Source: Anagrus nilaparvatae
Taxonomy: Eukaryota; Arthropoda; Insecta; Hymenoptera; Mymaridae
Assembly (NCBI GenBank): GCA_022575985.1
Contig: JAKSXM010000272.1
Coordinates: 3,534,001 to 3,598,000, forward strand
Reading direction: 5' to 3'
Length of the DNA: 64,000 nucleotides
Positions within the stretch are counted from its first letter, which is position 1, and each line of letters opens with the position of its first letter. A program made the position numbers and the translations under genes. Shown here one piece after another: positions 1 to 11,465 of the stretch. Under the pieces are notes generated by a model. That model searched no databases and was not told the DNA's origin. It worked only from the letters and a program-made list of their open reading frames with translations.

Positions 1-86
1 CAGACCGGTTCATTATAGTCAAGAATATCACAGCTTTGCTGGTGCCATATTCGCAACTGCTTATCAGAAGCAATCCATTGAACCTG
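1..86 (-). CDS. possible partial host exon at window edge
   Basis: On the minus strand a pyrimidine-rich tract ending in TTTTTCAG (87-94) stands directly before 86 bases that are open in two frames up to the window edge. The segment is less AT-rich than the kilobase beside it. This looks like the acceptor side of an exon whose remainder lies outside the window. I do not recognise the peptide in either frame and no upstream exon is visible, so it could be chance. Confidence 0.25.
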
Positions 87-94
87 AAAAATAT

Positions 95-1147
95 TGAAAA
101 TAAAATTATTTTTATCGTAACAATTTATTTTTTTTGAATTTCTTAAATTGTTTTTTCAAGGATTTCATTTTTTTTTTATAAATATTTGATTTTCAAAATT
201 TTATTATTTCAATATTTAAATTACCAAATTTCTCTCCCTCAGACTACATATTCTTAGTGGATGAAGTGGATCGTCTTCTCATCCGTTAAAATCCATTACC
301 GCTTTAATCTACAACATAAGTTTAATAATTTTTTAATTTTGTATTTTGAATTTAAAAAATAAATATTCTTACCAGATTTAAGTAGTGCTCTAGATTTAAA
401 TGGAAATAATAAAAGCACATGAAATTTATGTATGCCATACTGTATAATTTTTTTCTAATTGTTTCCTCAAAACGTAATTGTTTTTTGTGCATGATAAGTT
501 CTAAATTTACCATTGCTTCGATTTCAAAAAACGTTTGATTCTCTCTGATTCAAAAATTTAACTTATACCCGTTTGCAAAGATCTTGAGCTTTTATATTTT
601 TAAAAATACTTTCATTTTCTACCCTCGTCAAAAAAAAAGTTTCACTTTTTTTAATCTCACGCCTTCTCTACACCTCGATTTATTAAATTTATTGCTCGGA
701 TTTTAATAAACTCCTTATTTCTTGTCCTTAATTTTTTTCTCGAATTACATATTCATTTTTATTACCATTATTTTTCTCCCTCGCTGTGATTTTTACATGT
801 ACGTTAAATTTTTGTTGCATATTGAATTTATGTCTTATCGGCTTAAATGTCTTGCAAAAATTAAAAAAAATAATCTTCTTATTTACATGCAAAAGCTTTA
901 TAATTGTTTTATTCTCACATTTTTTTTTTTTCGAAATTTGTTGCGTGGCTAAAAAAGACTTATTTACCAATTTTGTTAAAAAAAAAAAAAAAAAAAAGTT
1001 GCATACATGTTTGTTGAGAAATTAAAGTAATTTATTCTCATCCCCTTTCGGTTTTCATTTTTTATATAAATAGGTTCTTAAATTTTTTTTTTTATCAGTT
1101 TAAAAGTTTTTGTCTTTTAAATTTCAATATTTTTTTTTAATCACATT
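95..1147. other. AT-rich non-coding stretch
   Basis: Very AT-rich sequence with homopolymer runs, including an 18-base A run near 979-996. The short ORFs here are low-complexity artefacts of poly-T and poly-A. The left terminal inverted repeat of the Polinton should lie here or just upstream. I compared it by eye with 19.84-20.05 kb and found no convincing match. Confidence 0.6.
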
Positions 1148-2068
1148 ATGCTTGAAAACAAACAATCTTTGCATTCACCTATCCCCACAGATTCACAATT
1201 TGTGAAATCATGTGGAAGTTCAAGCAAAGCTAGGATTGAATTTTTTGAATATGTTGTCGAAAATTATAACCGATCCGCCGCATGGACAGCAACGTGTAAA
1301 ATAATCACATCAAATTTTTTAACGTATCCAGAATTACCAAAGTTATTAGAAGATTTGCACATTAAATTTAATCATCTCAATGTGTACCAAACATTCAGGA
1401 AGAAAATGTTCTATTGCATGTGCTCTGATTTTTTGGGTAATTTAATTACTGATTGGAAGTATTGTCAATGCCAAGTTCCCGCAGATATATTTTTGGCTTA
1501 CAGATATTTCACTGGTGTATGTACATGCTATTAAAATCTCACCATTTCTGGAAAAATTACATACAATAATTCATTATTCAAGTCGGCTTTTCATGCATTC
1601 ATCCATTATATTATTCAACTTATGCAAGATAAAAAAAATAATGCCAAGATTTATTATCTTATCAGAGAGATTTACGACAAAAAATTTCCAACATATTCTT
1701 CCAACGATCTTTGTTTTATAAGAATTGATTATTTGGAAAAAGTTCCTATATCACAAGAATTTTTTCATCAAGCACCTTTGCATGATTGGAACTGGATTTT
1801 GAAATTTTTGTTAATATCAACTTTTGATAAGCAACCAAAACCAATTAATTTTGAGTTTGCACCACCACCGCTTGCAATATATAAAACTCCATCACTCAAC
1901 ATCCGATCAAAAATTGTTGATATATTGGTGTCTACTAAATTTAAGGAGGACATTGGATGCAGTTTTAAGAAATACGAAGTTTTAAACCCCGATAAGAGAT
2001 TTTTTTGGAATGAATTCGAAAAGCTTTATATAAGATCAAAACCTTCTAAGAGAAGTGAAATGAATTAG
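1148..2068 (+). pseudogene. unknown Polinton-associated ORF with one nonsense codon
   Basis: Two ORFs, 1148-1534 and 1622-2068, share one reading frame. The frame stays open between them after a single TAA at 1532-1534, so this is probably one protein of about 306 residues broken by one nonsense codon. It starts at an ATG after a long AT tract. It has Cys residues around positions 97-127 and a mixed hydrophobic and basic remainder, with no signal peptide or membrane segment. I do not recognise the family. It lies just 5' of the DNA polymerase relic on the same strand, so it may be an upstream Polinton gene or the polymerase's N-terminal extension. In another frame, coding-like sequence continues from about 2055 to 2195, suggesting a frameshift into the next ORF. 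Confidence 0.55.
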
Positions 2069-3445
2069 ACCAATTGTTTTTTGATTTGCGCGAAAATTTT
2101 ACAGCAATTAAGAGAGAAAATATAAACAAAAAATTTATTGACTTAGAATTCTTGAACACTATGCAAATCATCGTCATAATATTGGACATAGACAATTGTT
2201 TGAAAGCATGAAAAAAGATATTAAAACCTATAAATTAATTGTAAACAATGCTAATGAAGAATTTGGATTTAAAGTTTCTGAAGTCCGATCTGTTTTTGAA
2301 AATCGACTAAAAAGCATAGTTTTTGCAAATTTAAAATTTATATTTCCAAGAGAATTTGTCGATGCTTGTCGAGAAACTGTATTAGACTACATAAAAAATT
2401 CTCTTGAATTACATATTTCTGTGAAAACAAGCATTGTTTTTACTGGATTTTTTTCTCTTCTGAATACAGAGAAAATTGAAAAGTATTTTAATACGAAGTT
2501 TAAAGTATTATTGAGAACAAGCGATTTGGCTGGTTTTTACGAGTCTAGCAAGGAAAAAATACTTGCTCTTTTGCAAGAGTTTTAAGGTGAAAAAAGTGGG
2601 TGGACTTTGGATCAGATTTTATCTATCCAGCTTATTATTGCCAAGTATACACCTTTGAAAGTTGGTAATTATATTCAACTTCCATGCTGGATTCGACGTA
2701 AAGCTGTGCTTAACATTAAATCCGATCAAAATTCCTGTTTTTTGTACTGCTTAGCCGCCTTTTTGAAACCTGTGAAAAATAATCCTATGGACCCGAAATC
2801 ATATAATATACATGAATTGAAATTAAATTTCTCTGGGATCGGTGATGGATCTGGTAGAGGATTATTTACCTTTAAAGACATTGAAAAATTTGAAAAATTG
2901 AATCCTATTTCGATAAATATTTTTATTATTGAAAAAAAAAAATTTAATTTAAGTTAATTTATTTTAAAAGGAAAACACATAAATCTACTCTTAATAAACC
3001 GACTTGGAGACAATCATTTTTGTCTGATTACAGATTTATCTAGACTTGTATCAGGTCAGATTAATAGAAAACATGGTAAAAAACATATTTGTAATTCATG
3101 CTTAAATTTTTTTTACATCGAAGAGAAACTAAAAAATCACAAAGTCATATGCAAACAGTTAAATAGATGTGCAATTAAGCTACCAAACAAATCTAATAAT
3201 ATAATGAAATTTAAAAATTATTTTAAAAAAATAATATGTACTTGGACTTGGAATCGATACTACGACCAGTTGAAAATGTTACCGAAGTTATTAACGCATA
3301 TCAACATCACGAATGTTTTGCGATTGGATATTATTTACAAACTTTATACGATTGTCCATTAAAAGGGTATAAATCACACGAGGGAACCGACTGTTCAAAA
3401 TGGTTTGCAAACGAGTTGAAAAATATTGCTTTCAAGGTTAATACG

Positions 3446-3513
3446 GTGAGTAAAAATAAAAAAAAATTTTTTTTTTTATAATATAGTTCATGCACAAAAT
3501 TTTTTTTTTTTAG
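3446..3513 (+). other. candidate spliceosomal intron inside polB
   Basis: GTGAGT follows the exonuclease region and a long T run ending in TTTAG precedes the next coding block. Removing these 68 bases joins two polymerase segments in frame, whereas reading through meets a stop. Together with the intron in the phospholipase-like gene, this suggests this Polinton's genes were adapted to nuclear splicing. Confidence 0.6.
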
Positions 3514-3849
3514 ATTTTGCAAACAAATACACCAATGAAACTGTCTGCCGACGAATTGAAGGCTTTCAACGAAGCTGAGATATGTCATATATGTGATAGT
3601 CTTAGATTTTTAAACACATCGCTCGAGAAATTGGTTTGTTTTTTGAACGACGATCAGAAAAAAACCCTAAAATCAAAATTTCCCAATAAAACTGAATTTG
3701 ATCTTTTATCGATGAAAGGTATATGTCCTTACGAGTATATTGATTCGCGTGAAAAATTAGAAGAGACCAAATTCGACTCAGACATAAGCGATGAAGAGTA
3801 TGCCCGGGCTCAATTAATTTGGGATAGATTTAAATGTCGTACGATTATA

Positions 3850-4056
3850 GTATATTAAGTATCAAGGGCGTAAAAGTTTTGGAACTAGCGTGAGCACTAG
3901 TACGAGTGCTTGGCGAAGCCGGGCACGAGTGATATGTGTTTACGCTCGTGTCTAAAGTATTTCGCCCATGGTGCTTACACTATTTTTTGCCCACCTAGGC
4001 GTAGAACGAGTTCAGAAAATTCTTTATACACGAGTTTTACGCCCGGGAGGGCAAAA
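3850..4056. mobile_element. short foldback/MITE-like insertion in polB
   Basis: About 200 bases interrupt polB between the coding blocks ending near 3849 and resuming near 4057. The insert is much more GC-rich than its surroundings. It has inverted GGGCGTAAAA (3866-3875) and TTTTACGCCC (4035-4044), plus internal TTTTTTGCCC and GGGCAAAAAA. It also has CACGAGTG/CACTCGTG-like motifs in both orientations. No ORF of meaning. It is probably a non-autonomous foldback DNA element. I could not fix a target-site duplication. Confidence 0.55.
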
Positions 4057-4775
4057 AAGACTATTACATGCTCTACCTACAGTATGACATACTTTTATTA
4101 TGCGATGTGTTCAAGAATTTTCGCCAGGAAATGCTGAAATATTTTAATTTTGATCCTACAAATTACATCAGCCTCCCCCATTTCAGCTTTGATGCTATGC
4201 TTAAGTTCACGAAGGTTGAAATCGAGCTATTGACTGATATTGATCAATTAATGTTTTTTGAAAAAGGTATTCGTGGTGGTTTAGTTCAGGTTAATAAACA
4301 TTATATAGAAGCAAATAATATTTATATGCCAGACTATAATCCCGATAAAGAAGATAAATACTTGCTTTATTTGGATATTAACGCGCTTTATTCTTGTTCG
4401 ATAGGAAATAATTTTTTACCGAAAGACGGTTTTAAATGGGTGGAAAATTGTGAAAATTTTGATTTTCAAATTATTTCTGATACATCGCCTATTGGCTATG
4501 TTTTAGAAGTTGATTTAACATATCCAGACTGTATTCACGATTCTTTAAGTTGTCTTCCCTTTTGTCCGGAAAAATCTTTTCCACCTGGTGGAAAATCTAA
4601 AAAACTTTTAGCTTTCCTGCAAGATAAAAAAAACTATGTAATATATTATAGAAGCTTGAAACATGCTTTAAAACACGGTGTTAAATGTACAAAAATTCAC
4701 AAAATCATTCAATTCAATCAGAGTGATTGGCTCTCATCTTTTATTCATTTTTGTATCAAAATGAGGCAAAATTGA

Positions 4776-5046
4776 ACTACCCCTTTTTTTTTTTTTTTTT
4801 TTTGAACTGACATATAACGACGTAGGGTATCCCAAGGAGGCTTAAGCCTGTGCTGGGGCAGTTGCGGAGCAGCCGACTTTAAGATGTTAACTGAACTTGT
4901 ATTCACCCGAACATTTTCAAAGATTAACCAATTATTCATTAGCTATTCATTGACAATATCCGTGACATAGGAAAACTGCAGAAAACCTATGCCAAGAACA
5001 GCCGGATACATGTTTTCTACATAGTATTCGATTTTTCTTTTAAAGA
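4776..5046 (-). mobile_element. retroposed insertion in polB with poly-T (poly-A on -) tract
   Basis: Coding sequence for the polymerase stops after codons for MRQN and resumes at about 5047 with the residues preceding motif B. The intervening 270 bases start with a T run of more than 20 (about 4780-4804), which is a poly-A tail on the minus strand. A GC-richer body (4825-4885) with many short repeats of AGC/GGC follows. The simplest reading is a 5'-truncated LINE tail or a SINE inserted on the minus strand. The family is not recognised. Confidence 0.5.
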
Positions 5047-5825
5047 CTATGCCGAAAACAGAGAAAAACTTTTGGAAATTCTGCCTAAACTCTGTATTCG
5101 GAAAATGTACGGAAAATTTGCGAAATAGGTCAAAAATTAATCTTTCGGGAAAATGGGAATGTCGAGCAGGAATTGGAAATTTAATTTCCCGACCCAATTT
5201 TAAAAGATTGCAACTTTTTAGTGATGATTTTGCTGCCGTCGAGTTGAATAAACTGCAAATAACATATGACCGCCCGATTTTTACGGGTTTCTGTATTTTG
5301 GATATTGCCAAACTAATTTTGAACAATTTTCATTTTGACTTTATTTTGCCCTTATGTGGGTCAAAAGCCCATCTTATTTACACAGATACGGACAGCCTAA
5401 TCTACTGCTTAACGGGTATTGATCCTTACCGTATTATTCGGAAAAATATAGAAAAATTTGATACAAGTAATTTTCCGCCAGATAATAAGTTTGGGATTCC
5501 ACCTATGCATAAAGGTTATCTCGGTCTTATAAAGTCTGAGACAGCTGACCGTATAATTCGGAAAGTCGTTGCCCTGAGTGCGAAAATGTATGCAGTTTTG
5601 ACCGAAGATGACGTAGAAATGAAAAGAGCAAAGGGTGTTAAAAATTATTATGTTCAAATAAATTTAAAGTTTGAAAATTATGTAAAATGTTTATTTGACA
5701 ATGAAATTTCAACATGTGAACAGAATTCTATTAGATCTAAGCATCATAATGTATATACAGTTTCTAAAAAGAAAATTGCCTTACAATGTAAAGATGATAA
5801 AAGATGGCGTATTCCAAATACATAG

Positions 5826-5914
5826 GAAACTCTGCCTCATGGACATTATAAAATTAAGCAATTTGAGGAAATGCAATAAATAAAGATTTTAAAAAAAATA
5901 TACTTATTGTTTAT
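5826..5914. other. short intergenic gap between convergent polB and integrase relics
   Basis: The gap between the polymerase stop region and the end of the minus-strand integrase relic. It contains AATAAA-like motifs on both strands that could serve the convergent transcripts. Confidence 0.4.
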
Positions 5915-6250
5915 TTATTTATTTAATACATCAGATTTTTTTATCCAACTATTATGTGAATTATCAAAACCAAGCCAATTAACAAAAACCTTATCCCCTC
6001 TTGATTTTAAAATTTTGTCAACTAGATAAACATTTTCAAAATTCGTTTTCGAAAGCTCAAATTCGTAAAAACCGCCTGAAATTACATTATCTTGATAGTC
6101 TTTTAAAATATATGTCACTGGATTCGTGGATTGAACTTTTTCAATTGTAAAAACTTCAGTAGACCATGATGGTAAGTAACCCTTCTGAAATACATGTTTG
6201 TACTTGCTTATTCGAACTTTCTGTCCAACTTTGAAACGAGGCCTATGCAC
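5915..6250 (-). pseudogene. Polinton integrase C-terminus with chromodomain
   Basis: This ORF opens with an SH3-like segment typical of the end of retroviral-type integrases (FKVGQKVRISKYK, then TEVFTIEKV and YILKDYQ). A short chromodomain-like tail follows (VDKILKSRGDKVFVNWLGF and a later W). A chromodomain behind an integrase C-terminus is the layout of Polinton integrases. The zinc-binding N-terminus and the DDE catalytic core should lie at higher coordinates but are absent: the next block upstream is an unrelated ORF, so the core was deleted. Orientation opposite to polB is usual for these elements. It cannot catalyse integration. Confidence 0.78.
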
Positions 6251-6255
6251 ACTTA

Positions 6256-6528
6256 TTACATTATATTATTATTATAATTGTAAACCGTGCTCAATAAAAG
6301 CTTCTCATGCTTTTTTCGTACGTCTTTGGGACACATATTCGTTGTATGATGTTTCGTGGCATTATATTTCGCCACTTTACATTCTTGTAAGTGTTCTCTG
6401 CATTCAATACAAGCTAAGATTTTATTCGCTTCTCTGTATTGAATCTCATTCAAGTAAATTCCACATATATCGGTCATTTTCCTCGTGCAGACTGAAATTT
6501 TTATTTTATAAACCTGAGATTTATACAA
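6256..6528 (-). CDS. small Cys/His-rich hypothetical protein
   Basis: A 90-codon ORF whose central part has CGIY, CIECREH, CKVAKY, HHTTNMC and a basic region, a likely small zinc-binding module. It lies directly upstream of the integrase remnant on the same strand, separated by only a few bases, where the integrase core would be expected. It may be a Polinton accessory gene now abutting the deletion. The name of the family is unknown to me. Between 6530 and 6680 I see only AT-rich sequence with T runs. Confidence 0.4.
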   Translation of the reverse strand: MYKSQVYKIKISVCTRKMTDICGIYLNEIQYREANKILACIECREHLQECKVAKYNATKHHTTNMCPKDVRKKHEKLLLSTVYNYNNNIM

Positions 6529-6679
6529 AAAAATTTTTGTTTTTCGTTATATGGGACTATTTTTTAATTTTTTTTTTTTACGTCCATCAATTTGCTCCAT
6601 TCGAAATTGCAAATCTTGAATAATTTCAAATGTTGTATCGTCGATATTAAATTCTTCCAATTTTTTACAACTAAGTTGT

Positions 6680-7068
6680 TTAAATCAATTTTTTCTTCAT
6701 GTTTTTTTTTTTTTTATTAATAAGCGCCAGGAAATTTTTTAATTCGTCGGTAATACGTTCGTTTGTTTGCTTAACTTTAAATTTCAAACTGTCAATTTCA
6801 TCAATCAAAGTTTCAACAGGTTCCTGATTCTTATCGATAGTCGAATCTTCGGTGCTTTTTAATATATTTTCATTGGGCGAGATTTCTTCATCTGTATTTT
6901 TTTTTTTCGAACCAATCAAATTTTAAATTTTACCAAGCTGTTCTCTTATGCGCTCATCAATCTGTTTATATTTAAATTTCAGGCTATCGATTTCAGAAAT
7001 TTCTGGATTTTCATTGTTTTTATCCTCAATATCCAGTTTTTTTTTCAAAATTTGAAAAATCTGATTTT
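6680..7068 (-). pseudogene. 3' part of Polinton coiled-coil protein gene, cut off by copia
   Basis: On the minus strand two open blocks (about 7068-6925 and 6919-6680) encode Glu/Lys/Asn-rich, coiled-coil-prone peptide. Each contains the same motif, EIDSLKFKxKQxxERI. A related motif, LDDLQFKAKALQERL, occurs in the 5' part of the gene beyond the copia element (near 14975). The two sides are therefore one gene with at least three repeats of this heptad-like unit, split by the retrotransposon at TCATT. A stop at about 6930 separates the two blocks. The role is unknown; coiled-coil proteins of this position could be structural virion components. Confidence 0.55.
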
Positions 7069-7073
7069 TCATT
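7069..7073. repeat. target-site duplication TCATT, left copy
   Basis: Five bases directly left of the left LTR, repeated at 14880-14884 directly right of the right LTR. This is the 5-bp duplication expected for LTR-retrotransposon integration. Confidence 0.85.
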
Positions 7074-7338
7074 TATTAGGTTTGTGGGTTATTTAAATAA
7101 AAACACTTATTTAATAATATAACACTCAATGTTTATTCACTTCTAAATCTAATCTTAAATAATCACGTCTTAAATACAATAAAATAAATTTGATAATTAG
7201 TTATTGTAAACACGCTGATACAATATACAGAGAATGATATCGACACGACGGTTGCTATATAAGCACTGAGCAGTCGGCGTCCCTTCCTTCTTTAACTTAG
7301 TATATAGAGGATGTGGTAGAGAGCGCCACATTCCAACA
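7074..7338 (-). repeat. copia 3' LTR (left copy)
   Basis: Matches 14615-14879 over its whole length with 5 substitutions and no indels. On the minus strand it begins TGTTGG and ends CCTAATA. It contains a TATATAAG-like promoter motif on the plus strand near 7254 and AATAAA-like signals. The single-base differences cluster at 7205-7235 and at the TGTTGGA(A/G)TG end. Confidence 0.93.
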
Positions 7339-7350
7339 CTCCCTCCCGAT
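7339..7350 (-). other. polypurine tract of copia element
   Basis: On the minus strand the bases CGGGAGGGAGTG directly precede the TGTTGG start of the 3' LTR. This is the primer for plus-strand DNA synthesis in LTR elements. Confidence 0.75.
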
Positions 7351-7449
7351 CTCGAGCACATCTCACTGCTTAGAATCTGAAACAAAATAATCAAAAATTC
7401 ATGCAAATAAATTCTCATCTTAACTTATAAATCTCAATCTAAAACTCAT

Positions 7450-10400
7450 TTAACTCTCCAAGTTTAATATCATATTAGTCAATTTATTATGTAAAAGAAA
7501 AGGTAATGGTTTTGTTAATATATCTGCTATTTGCTCTTTAGACGGTACCCATCTAGATTTGATAAAACCGTGTTTAAGACAGTCCTTAAAATAGCCTATT
7601 TGAGTATCTACCATATGTCTTAATCTATTGTTACCTGTCTTTTCTGTACATTTATCTGCAGCTGAATTATCACACCAAAGAGTCAACGGCATCAATGAAT
7701 TGACTAAAATTAATATTATTGAGTTATCTAACGCTATCATTTCTCGACAAGCATAACTCATTGCTACATATTCGGCCTCACAAGTAGATATTGCCACATA
7801 CGTTTGTTTAGTAGTTTTGTAAGATATAGTATCCCCGAATAGTCTAATTACATAACCACACGTCGTAATAGAGTCTTTGCAGTCAGATAGACTAGAATAT
7901 GAATATCCTTCTAATTCATCACCCAAACCTAAAAACCTTAAACCTACGGTTTTGGTTCCATTCAGATAACGAAAAACGCGAATAACCATGTTCCATTCAT
8001 TTTCTGTAGGATTGATTTGATGTCTACTCAAAACATTTACGGCATATAATATATCCGGCCTAGTAACATTCGCTAAATATAATAAAGAACCAACAGCCTC
8101 TCTGAATTTAAAGTTAACCTGTGAAGCTGTTTTCTTAAGTGTCTCTTCATCATCAGGTTCTTCACGATCTCGTCTTTCTCGATTTGCTACTTGATTCGTA
8201 ACCATTGTAGTTCTTTGAGGATGCATTTTACTAAAACCAAATCTATTTAACATCTTTACGATGTACGCTTCTTGTGTTAAATTAATAATTTTATTTGCTC
8301 TATCACGATCTATATTTATACCTAGGAAGCTTTTTGGCTCACCTAAATCTGTCATTTCAAATTCTTCCTTCAAGCTCGATTTTATTGACTCTAATTTAGT
8401 TTTATGATTGCTTGCAATTAACATATCATCCACGTAAAGTAATAATATCAAGAATTTTTCTTCATTACGCCAAGTAAACAGACAAGGTTCATCGTTGTGT
8501 GTAGTAAGTTCAATTTTTAAAGCCACTTCAGCAAAACGTTCATTCCATCTTTTAGGACTTATTTTTAAACCATATAATGCTTTCTCAATTTTACATACAT
8601 TATCTCTTCTAAATTGTTCAGATACTTCAACACCTTCCGGTATTTCCATATAAATCTCGTCATCTATTTTACCATTCAAAAATGCTGTTTTTACATCCAT
8701 CTGACACACATCTAAATCATATTTGTTTATAATCGCGAGAACTGCTCTTATCAATGCAAGTCTTGAAACGGGTGCATATGTTTCTTTCAAATCGTAATTA
8801 TTTTTGTCCTTGAACCCTCTTATTACTAATCTTGCTTTATGTTTGATTTTGCCATCTGGCTCTATCTTTTTCTTTAGAAGCCATCTTGAATCAATTATGT
8901 TTGGTTTATAACCGTTTTTATTACAAGTTGGCCTTTTGACGAACTTCCAAACTTTATTTTTATTTATTGAATATAACTCATCTTCTGTTGCTTTTTCCCA
9001 TTCTTTGTACTCGCTTGATCGCATGGCTTCACGATAAGAAACTGGATCTTTATTCACTCTAGCTAACAATGCGTGATATGATTCATCTTCGATAATGAAT
9101 TCATCATTCTTTTCATCCAATACTAAATTTATTTTTCTTGGTCTGCCCCTTTTTCTCTTCACTTCTCCCTCCGTTTCTTGAATTTCATTAGAATTTTCTT
9201 TTGAGTTCTCATGAAATTCAATAAACCACTTTTCTTTATTTATCTCATCAAAAACGCTTTCCCAATATTTAATATTGTTTTTCTTGTATTTGTCTCCAAA
9301 TACTAATTTTTCATTGAACCTTACATCACGACTTTCGTAAAATTTTCTTTCTTCAGTTTTAAGAAAAATATATCCATCGGATTTATACCCTACTAGTACA
9401 GCTCTCATAGCTATACTTCGAAATTTGGGACCTACTTTTCTTTGTATTTTTATGTACGAAATACAACCAAAACATTTTAATTGACTTAAATTCGGTTTGA
9501 ATCTAGGGTTCAATTTACATAACGGTATTTCCATTTCTATTGATTTATGTGGAGTTCGATTATAAGCATAGACAGAAGCACTTAATGCTAAATCCCACAT
9601 ATTTCCAGGTAGTTTCGCATCGTACATTAGAGATCTAACTTTCTTTTGTATTGTTTGATTAAATCTTTCTGACACACCATTATGCTGGGGAGTATCCGGA
9701 CAGGCAAGCTGGAGTTCAGCACCTAGTTTGTCCAATACTTCTATTGTTTTTCTACCAGTGAATTCAGTCCCTTGATCGGTCCTGAAATAACAAACTTTCG
9801 CATCTCTCCCTATATTTCTAGCGCCTTTGATAAATAATTCTAGGCACTTTGCTGTCTCATCTTTAGTTTTCATAGGAAAGGCCATTGCTGCTCTAGAATA
9901 ATCATTAATAAAAACGCAAATATATCGATATCTTTTTGGAAAAGTAGCTGGACTTATTGGACCCATTATATCCGAATGAATTATTTGTAAAGGTTCGCTG
10001 GCTCTTAATCGCTCGGTTTTAAAAGGCAGTCTGTTTAATTTAGCAATCATACATTTTTCAGGATCTAAAATTTCGTTATCGAATTTTACACTATTAAGCT
10101 CTTTTTCATTGGGAAAAAGTTTCTGAAGTCTCTTCAAATATGTTAAAGATGCATGGCCCATTCTCACATGCCAAAGCATCGCTTTATTACCTTTAATAAA
10201 TTGATTATAGTTCTTATCAAAATTAAATTTTAATTCTTTTTCAAGATTATTTTCTTCAAAATTTGAGTCTTCTGGATCGTGTAAAATTCTATCATTTATA
10301 CTTGTACCAAAAATTGAATTGTTTATTTCGGGCTCATTATCGAAATGGTTTTCAATTGCCTCATCTATATTCTCTTCATGATTATTAGGAAATTTATTTA

Positions 10401-11403
10401 CTAGGTCATATTGACGTTTGCTTCTGGTTGTTAAATAAGCTATGATTTTATTATAAAGAGGTTTATTATAAGGCTTTATATTCTCGTCTAATTTATTTAT
10501 TTCAAATTCTATTTTCCAATAAGGTTTTTCATATATACCAGAAATAAAGGACTCTTTTGAAATAGGGTCAAAAATATCTATCTTTTCATTGTCTAAGTAA
10601 ATAGCTAAACCTTTGTCAGCAAATCTTCTCAAAGATAATAAGTTTTCAGCTAATCCTTCCGCACAAATAACATTATCTAATAACAATTTATTATTATTAT
10701 TATTTATTGTTTCTATGGTACCTACTCCCTCCGATTCTAAATTCGCGGACTCATCTTTATTTGCGCATTTAATAATGTTATTTTGGCTCTCGTCTAAAGT
10801 TTTAAAAATTAATTTGGAATTACTTAAATGTTCTGTTGCCCCAGAGTCAGCTAAAAATTCTGCAAGCAACTTATTTTTACTTAATTTGATTGGATTTTCC
10901 CTAATCATATTATCGCATCTAAATGGGTCAATGTTATAAATATTAAGAGTATTAAGGTTACCTTTATTATCTTGTTTCTGCTTCTTTTCTTGATCGTTTG
11001 ACTTTTGTTTACCGCCTCTGCCTCTACCTCTAAAACTACCTCTACCTCTATTACTGTTGTTATTAGTGTTATCAAACTTGGGTCTTTTTGAGTTAGAATT
11101 GTTTTCGCTATTTTCATTTCGCCTTTTATTATTATTATTACCACCACCAGAACTTTTATTACCCCATCTAAAAGAATACCTTCTAGAACCACCAGGTCTT
11201 GAATGATCATCGCGTCTAAATGCTGGACAATTCGTAACTACATGATCAGTCACAAATCTGTGGCAGTTATAGCATCTTCTACCAGGCAAATTTAATCTTA
11301 CACAGTCTTTTTCAATATGTCCCAAGTCATCGCAATGATAACATCGAGTTTCCGCGTGTGGATTTACAGCCATAGCTTGGACTCCTGGAGTTCTTTGAGC
11401 CAC
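7450..11403 (-). CDS. pol: copia Pol polyprotein (protease-integrase-RT-RNase H)
   Basis: A 1317-codon frame. In order it has: two zinc knuckles ([14 protein letters not shown] at residues 21-34, CYNC...C at 44-59); an RG-rich basic stretch; an aspartic protease with DSGA (about 190); a GAG-pre-integrase His motif MGH (about 415); an integrase core with DIMGP, a second Asp in TDQGTEF and Glu in NGVSERFN; a copia reverse transcriptase with [11 protein letters not shown] and YVDDML; and RNase H with CEAEYVA and CDNSAA, ending near ILTKPL. The length and domain order are those of an intact copia Pol. The first codon of the listed frame is GTG, not ATG. The frame continues upstream to about 11540 and overlaps the end of gag, to which it stands in the -1 frame. 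Expression would need frameshifting, or the base was lost. Confidence 0.93.
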   Translation of the reverse strand: MAQRTPGVQAMAVNPHAETRCYHCDDLGHIEKDCVRLNLPGRRCYNCHRFVTDHVVTNCPAFRRDDHSRPGGSRRYSFRWGNKSSGGGNNNNKRRNENSENNSNSKRPKFDNTNNNSNRGRGSFRGRGRGGKQKSNDQEKKQKQDNKGNLNTLNIYNIDPFRCDNMIRENPIKLSKNKLLAEFLADSGATEHLSNSKLIFKTLDESQNNIIKCANKDESANLESEGVGTIETINNNNNKLLLDNVICAEGLAENLLSLRRFADKGLAIYLDNEKIDIFDPISKESFISGIYEKPYWKIEFEINKLDENIKPYNKPLYNKIIAYLTTRSKRQYDLVNKFPNNHEENIDEAIENHFDNEPEINNSIFGTSINDRILHDPEDSNFEENNLEKELKFNFDKNYNQFIKGNKAMLWHVRMGHASLTYLKRLQKLFPNEKELNSVKFDNEILDPEKCMIAKLNRLPFKTERLRASEPLQIIHSDIMGPISPATFPKRYRYICVFINDYSRAAMAFPMKTKDETAKCLELFIKGARNIGRDAKVCYFRTDQGTEFTGRKTIEVLDKLGAELQLACPDTPQHNGVSERFNQTIQKKVRSLMYDAKLPGNMWDLALSASVYAYNRTPHKSIEMEIPLCKLNPRFKPNLSQLKCFGCISYIKIQRKVGPKFRSIAMRAVLVGYKSDGYIFLKTEERKFYESRDVRFNEKLVFGDKYKKNNIKYWESVFDEINKEKWFIEFHENSKENSNEIQETEGEVKRKRGRPRKINLVLDEKNDEFIIEDESYHALLARVNKDPVSYREAMRSSEYKEWEKATEDELYSINKNKVWKFVKRPTCNKNGYKPNIIDSRWLLKKKIEPDGKIKHKARLVIRGFKDKNNYDLKETYAPVSRLALIRAVLAIINKYDLDVCQMDVKTAFLNGKIDDEIYMEIPEGVEVSEQFRRDNVCKIEKALYGLKISPKRWNERFAEVALKIELTTHNDEPCLFTWRNEEKFLILLLYVDDMLIASNHKTKLESIKSSLKEEFEMTDLGEPKSFLGINIDRDRANKIINLTQEAYIVKMLNRFGFSKMHPQRTTMVTNQVANRERRDREEPDDEETLKKTASQVNFKFREAVGSLLYLANVTRPDILYAVNVLSRHQINPTENEWNMVIRVFRYLNGTKTVGLRFLGLGDELEGYSYSSLSDCKDSITTCGYVIRLFGDTISYKTTKQTYVAISTCEAEYVAMSYACREMIALDNSIILILVNSLMPLTLWCDNSAADKCTEKTGNNRLRHMVDTQIGYFKDCLKHGFIKSRWVPSKEQIADILTKPLPFLLHNKLTNMILNLES

Positions 11404-11465
11404 TGCAGGAAGAGCTTGACGACTATCAATTCTTCTAGCAGCTACATGCTGTATGAGAAAACGTT

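Larger units (their letters stand above)
2083..5825 (+). pseudogene. polB: Polinton protein-primed DNA polymerase B (decayed)
   Basis: Relic of the family B, protein-primed DNA polymerase that replicates Polintons. Seen in order: an N-terminal region (2196-2957); a Cys/His cluster near 3090-3170; an exonuclease motif with YLDLESILRP (about 3236-3268); a CHICD-type Cys motif (about 3580); the region leading to palm motif A, DINALYS (about 4375-4395); motif B with NSVFGK (about 5090); and motif C with YTDTDS (about 5380). The catalytic Asp residues of motifs A and C are present. The frame is broken by stops and frameshifts (for example 2583, 2955 and 3236), by a likely 68-bp intron and by two insertions (about 3850-4056 and 4776-5046). 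It is not functional as it stands. The neighbouring integrase remnant on the opposite strand fits a Polinton. Confidence 0.88.

Noticed and set aside
722..1025. Three overlapping ORFs of 76-80 codons on both strands
   Set aside because: Low-complexity Phe/Lys-rich products of poly-T/poly-A DNA, no coding features.
10905..11210. 101-codon minus ORF inside copia pol
   Set aside because: Shadow frame over the RG/N-rich region of Pol; the Pol frame has the conserved motifs.
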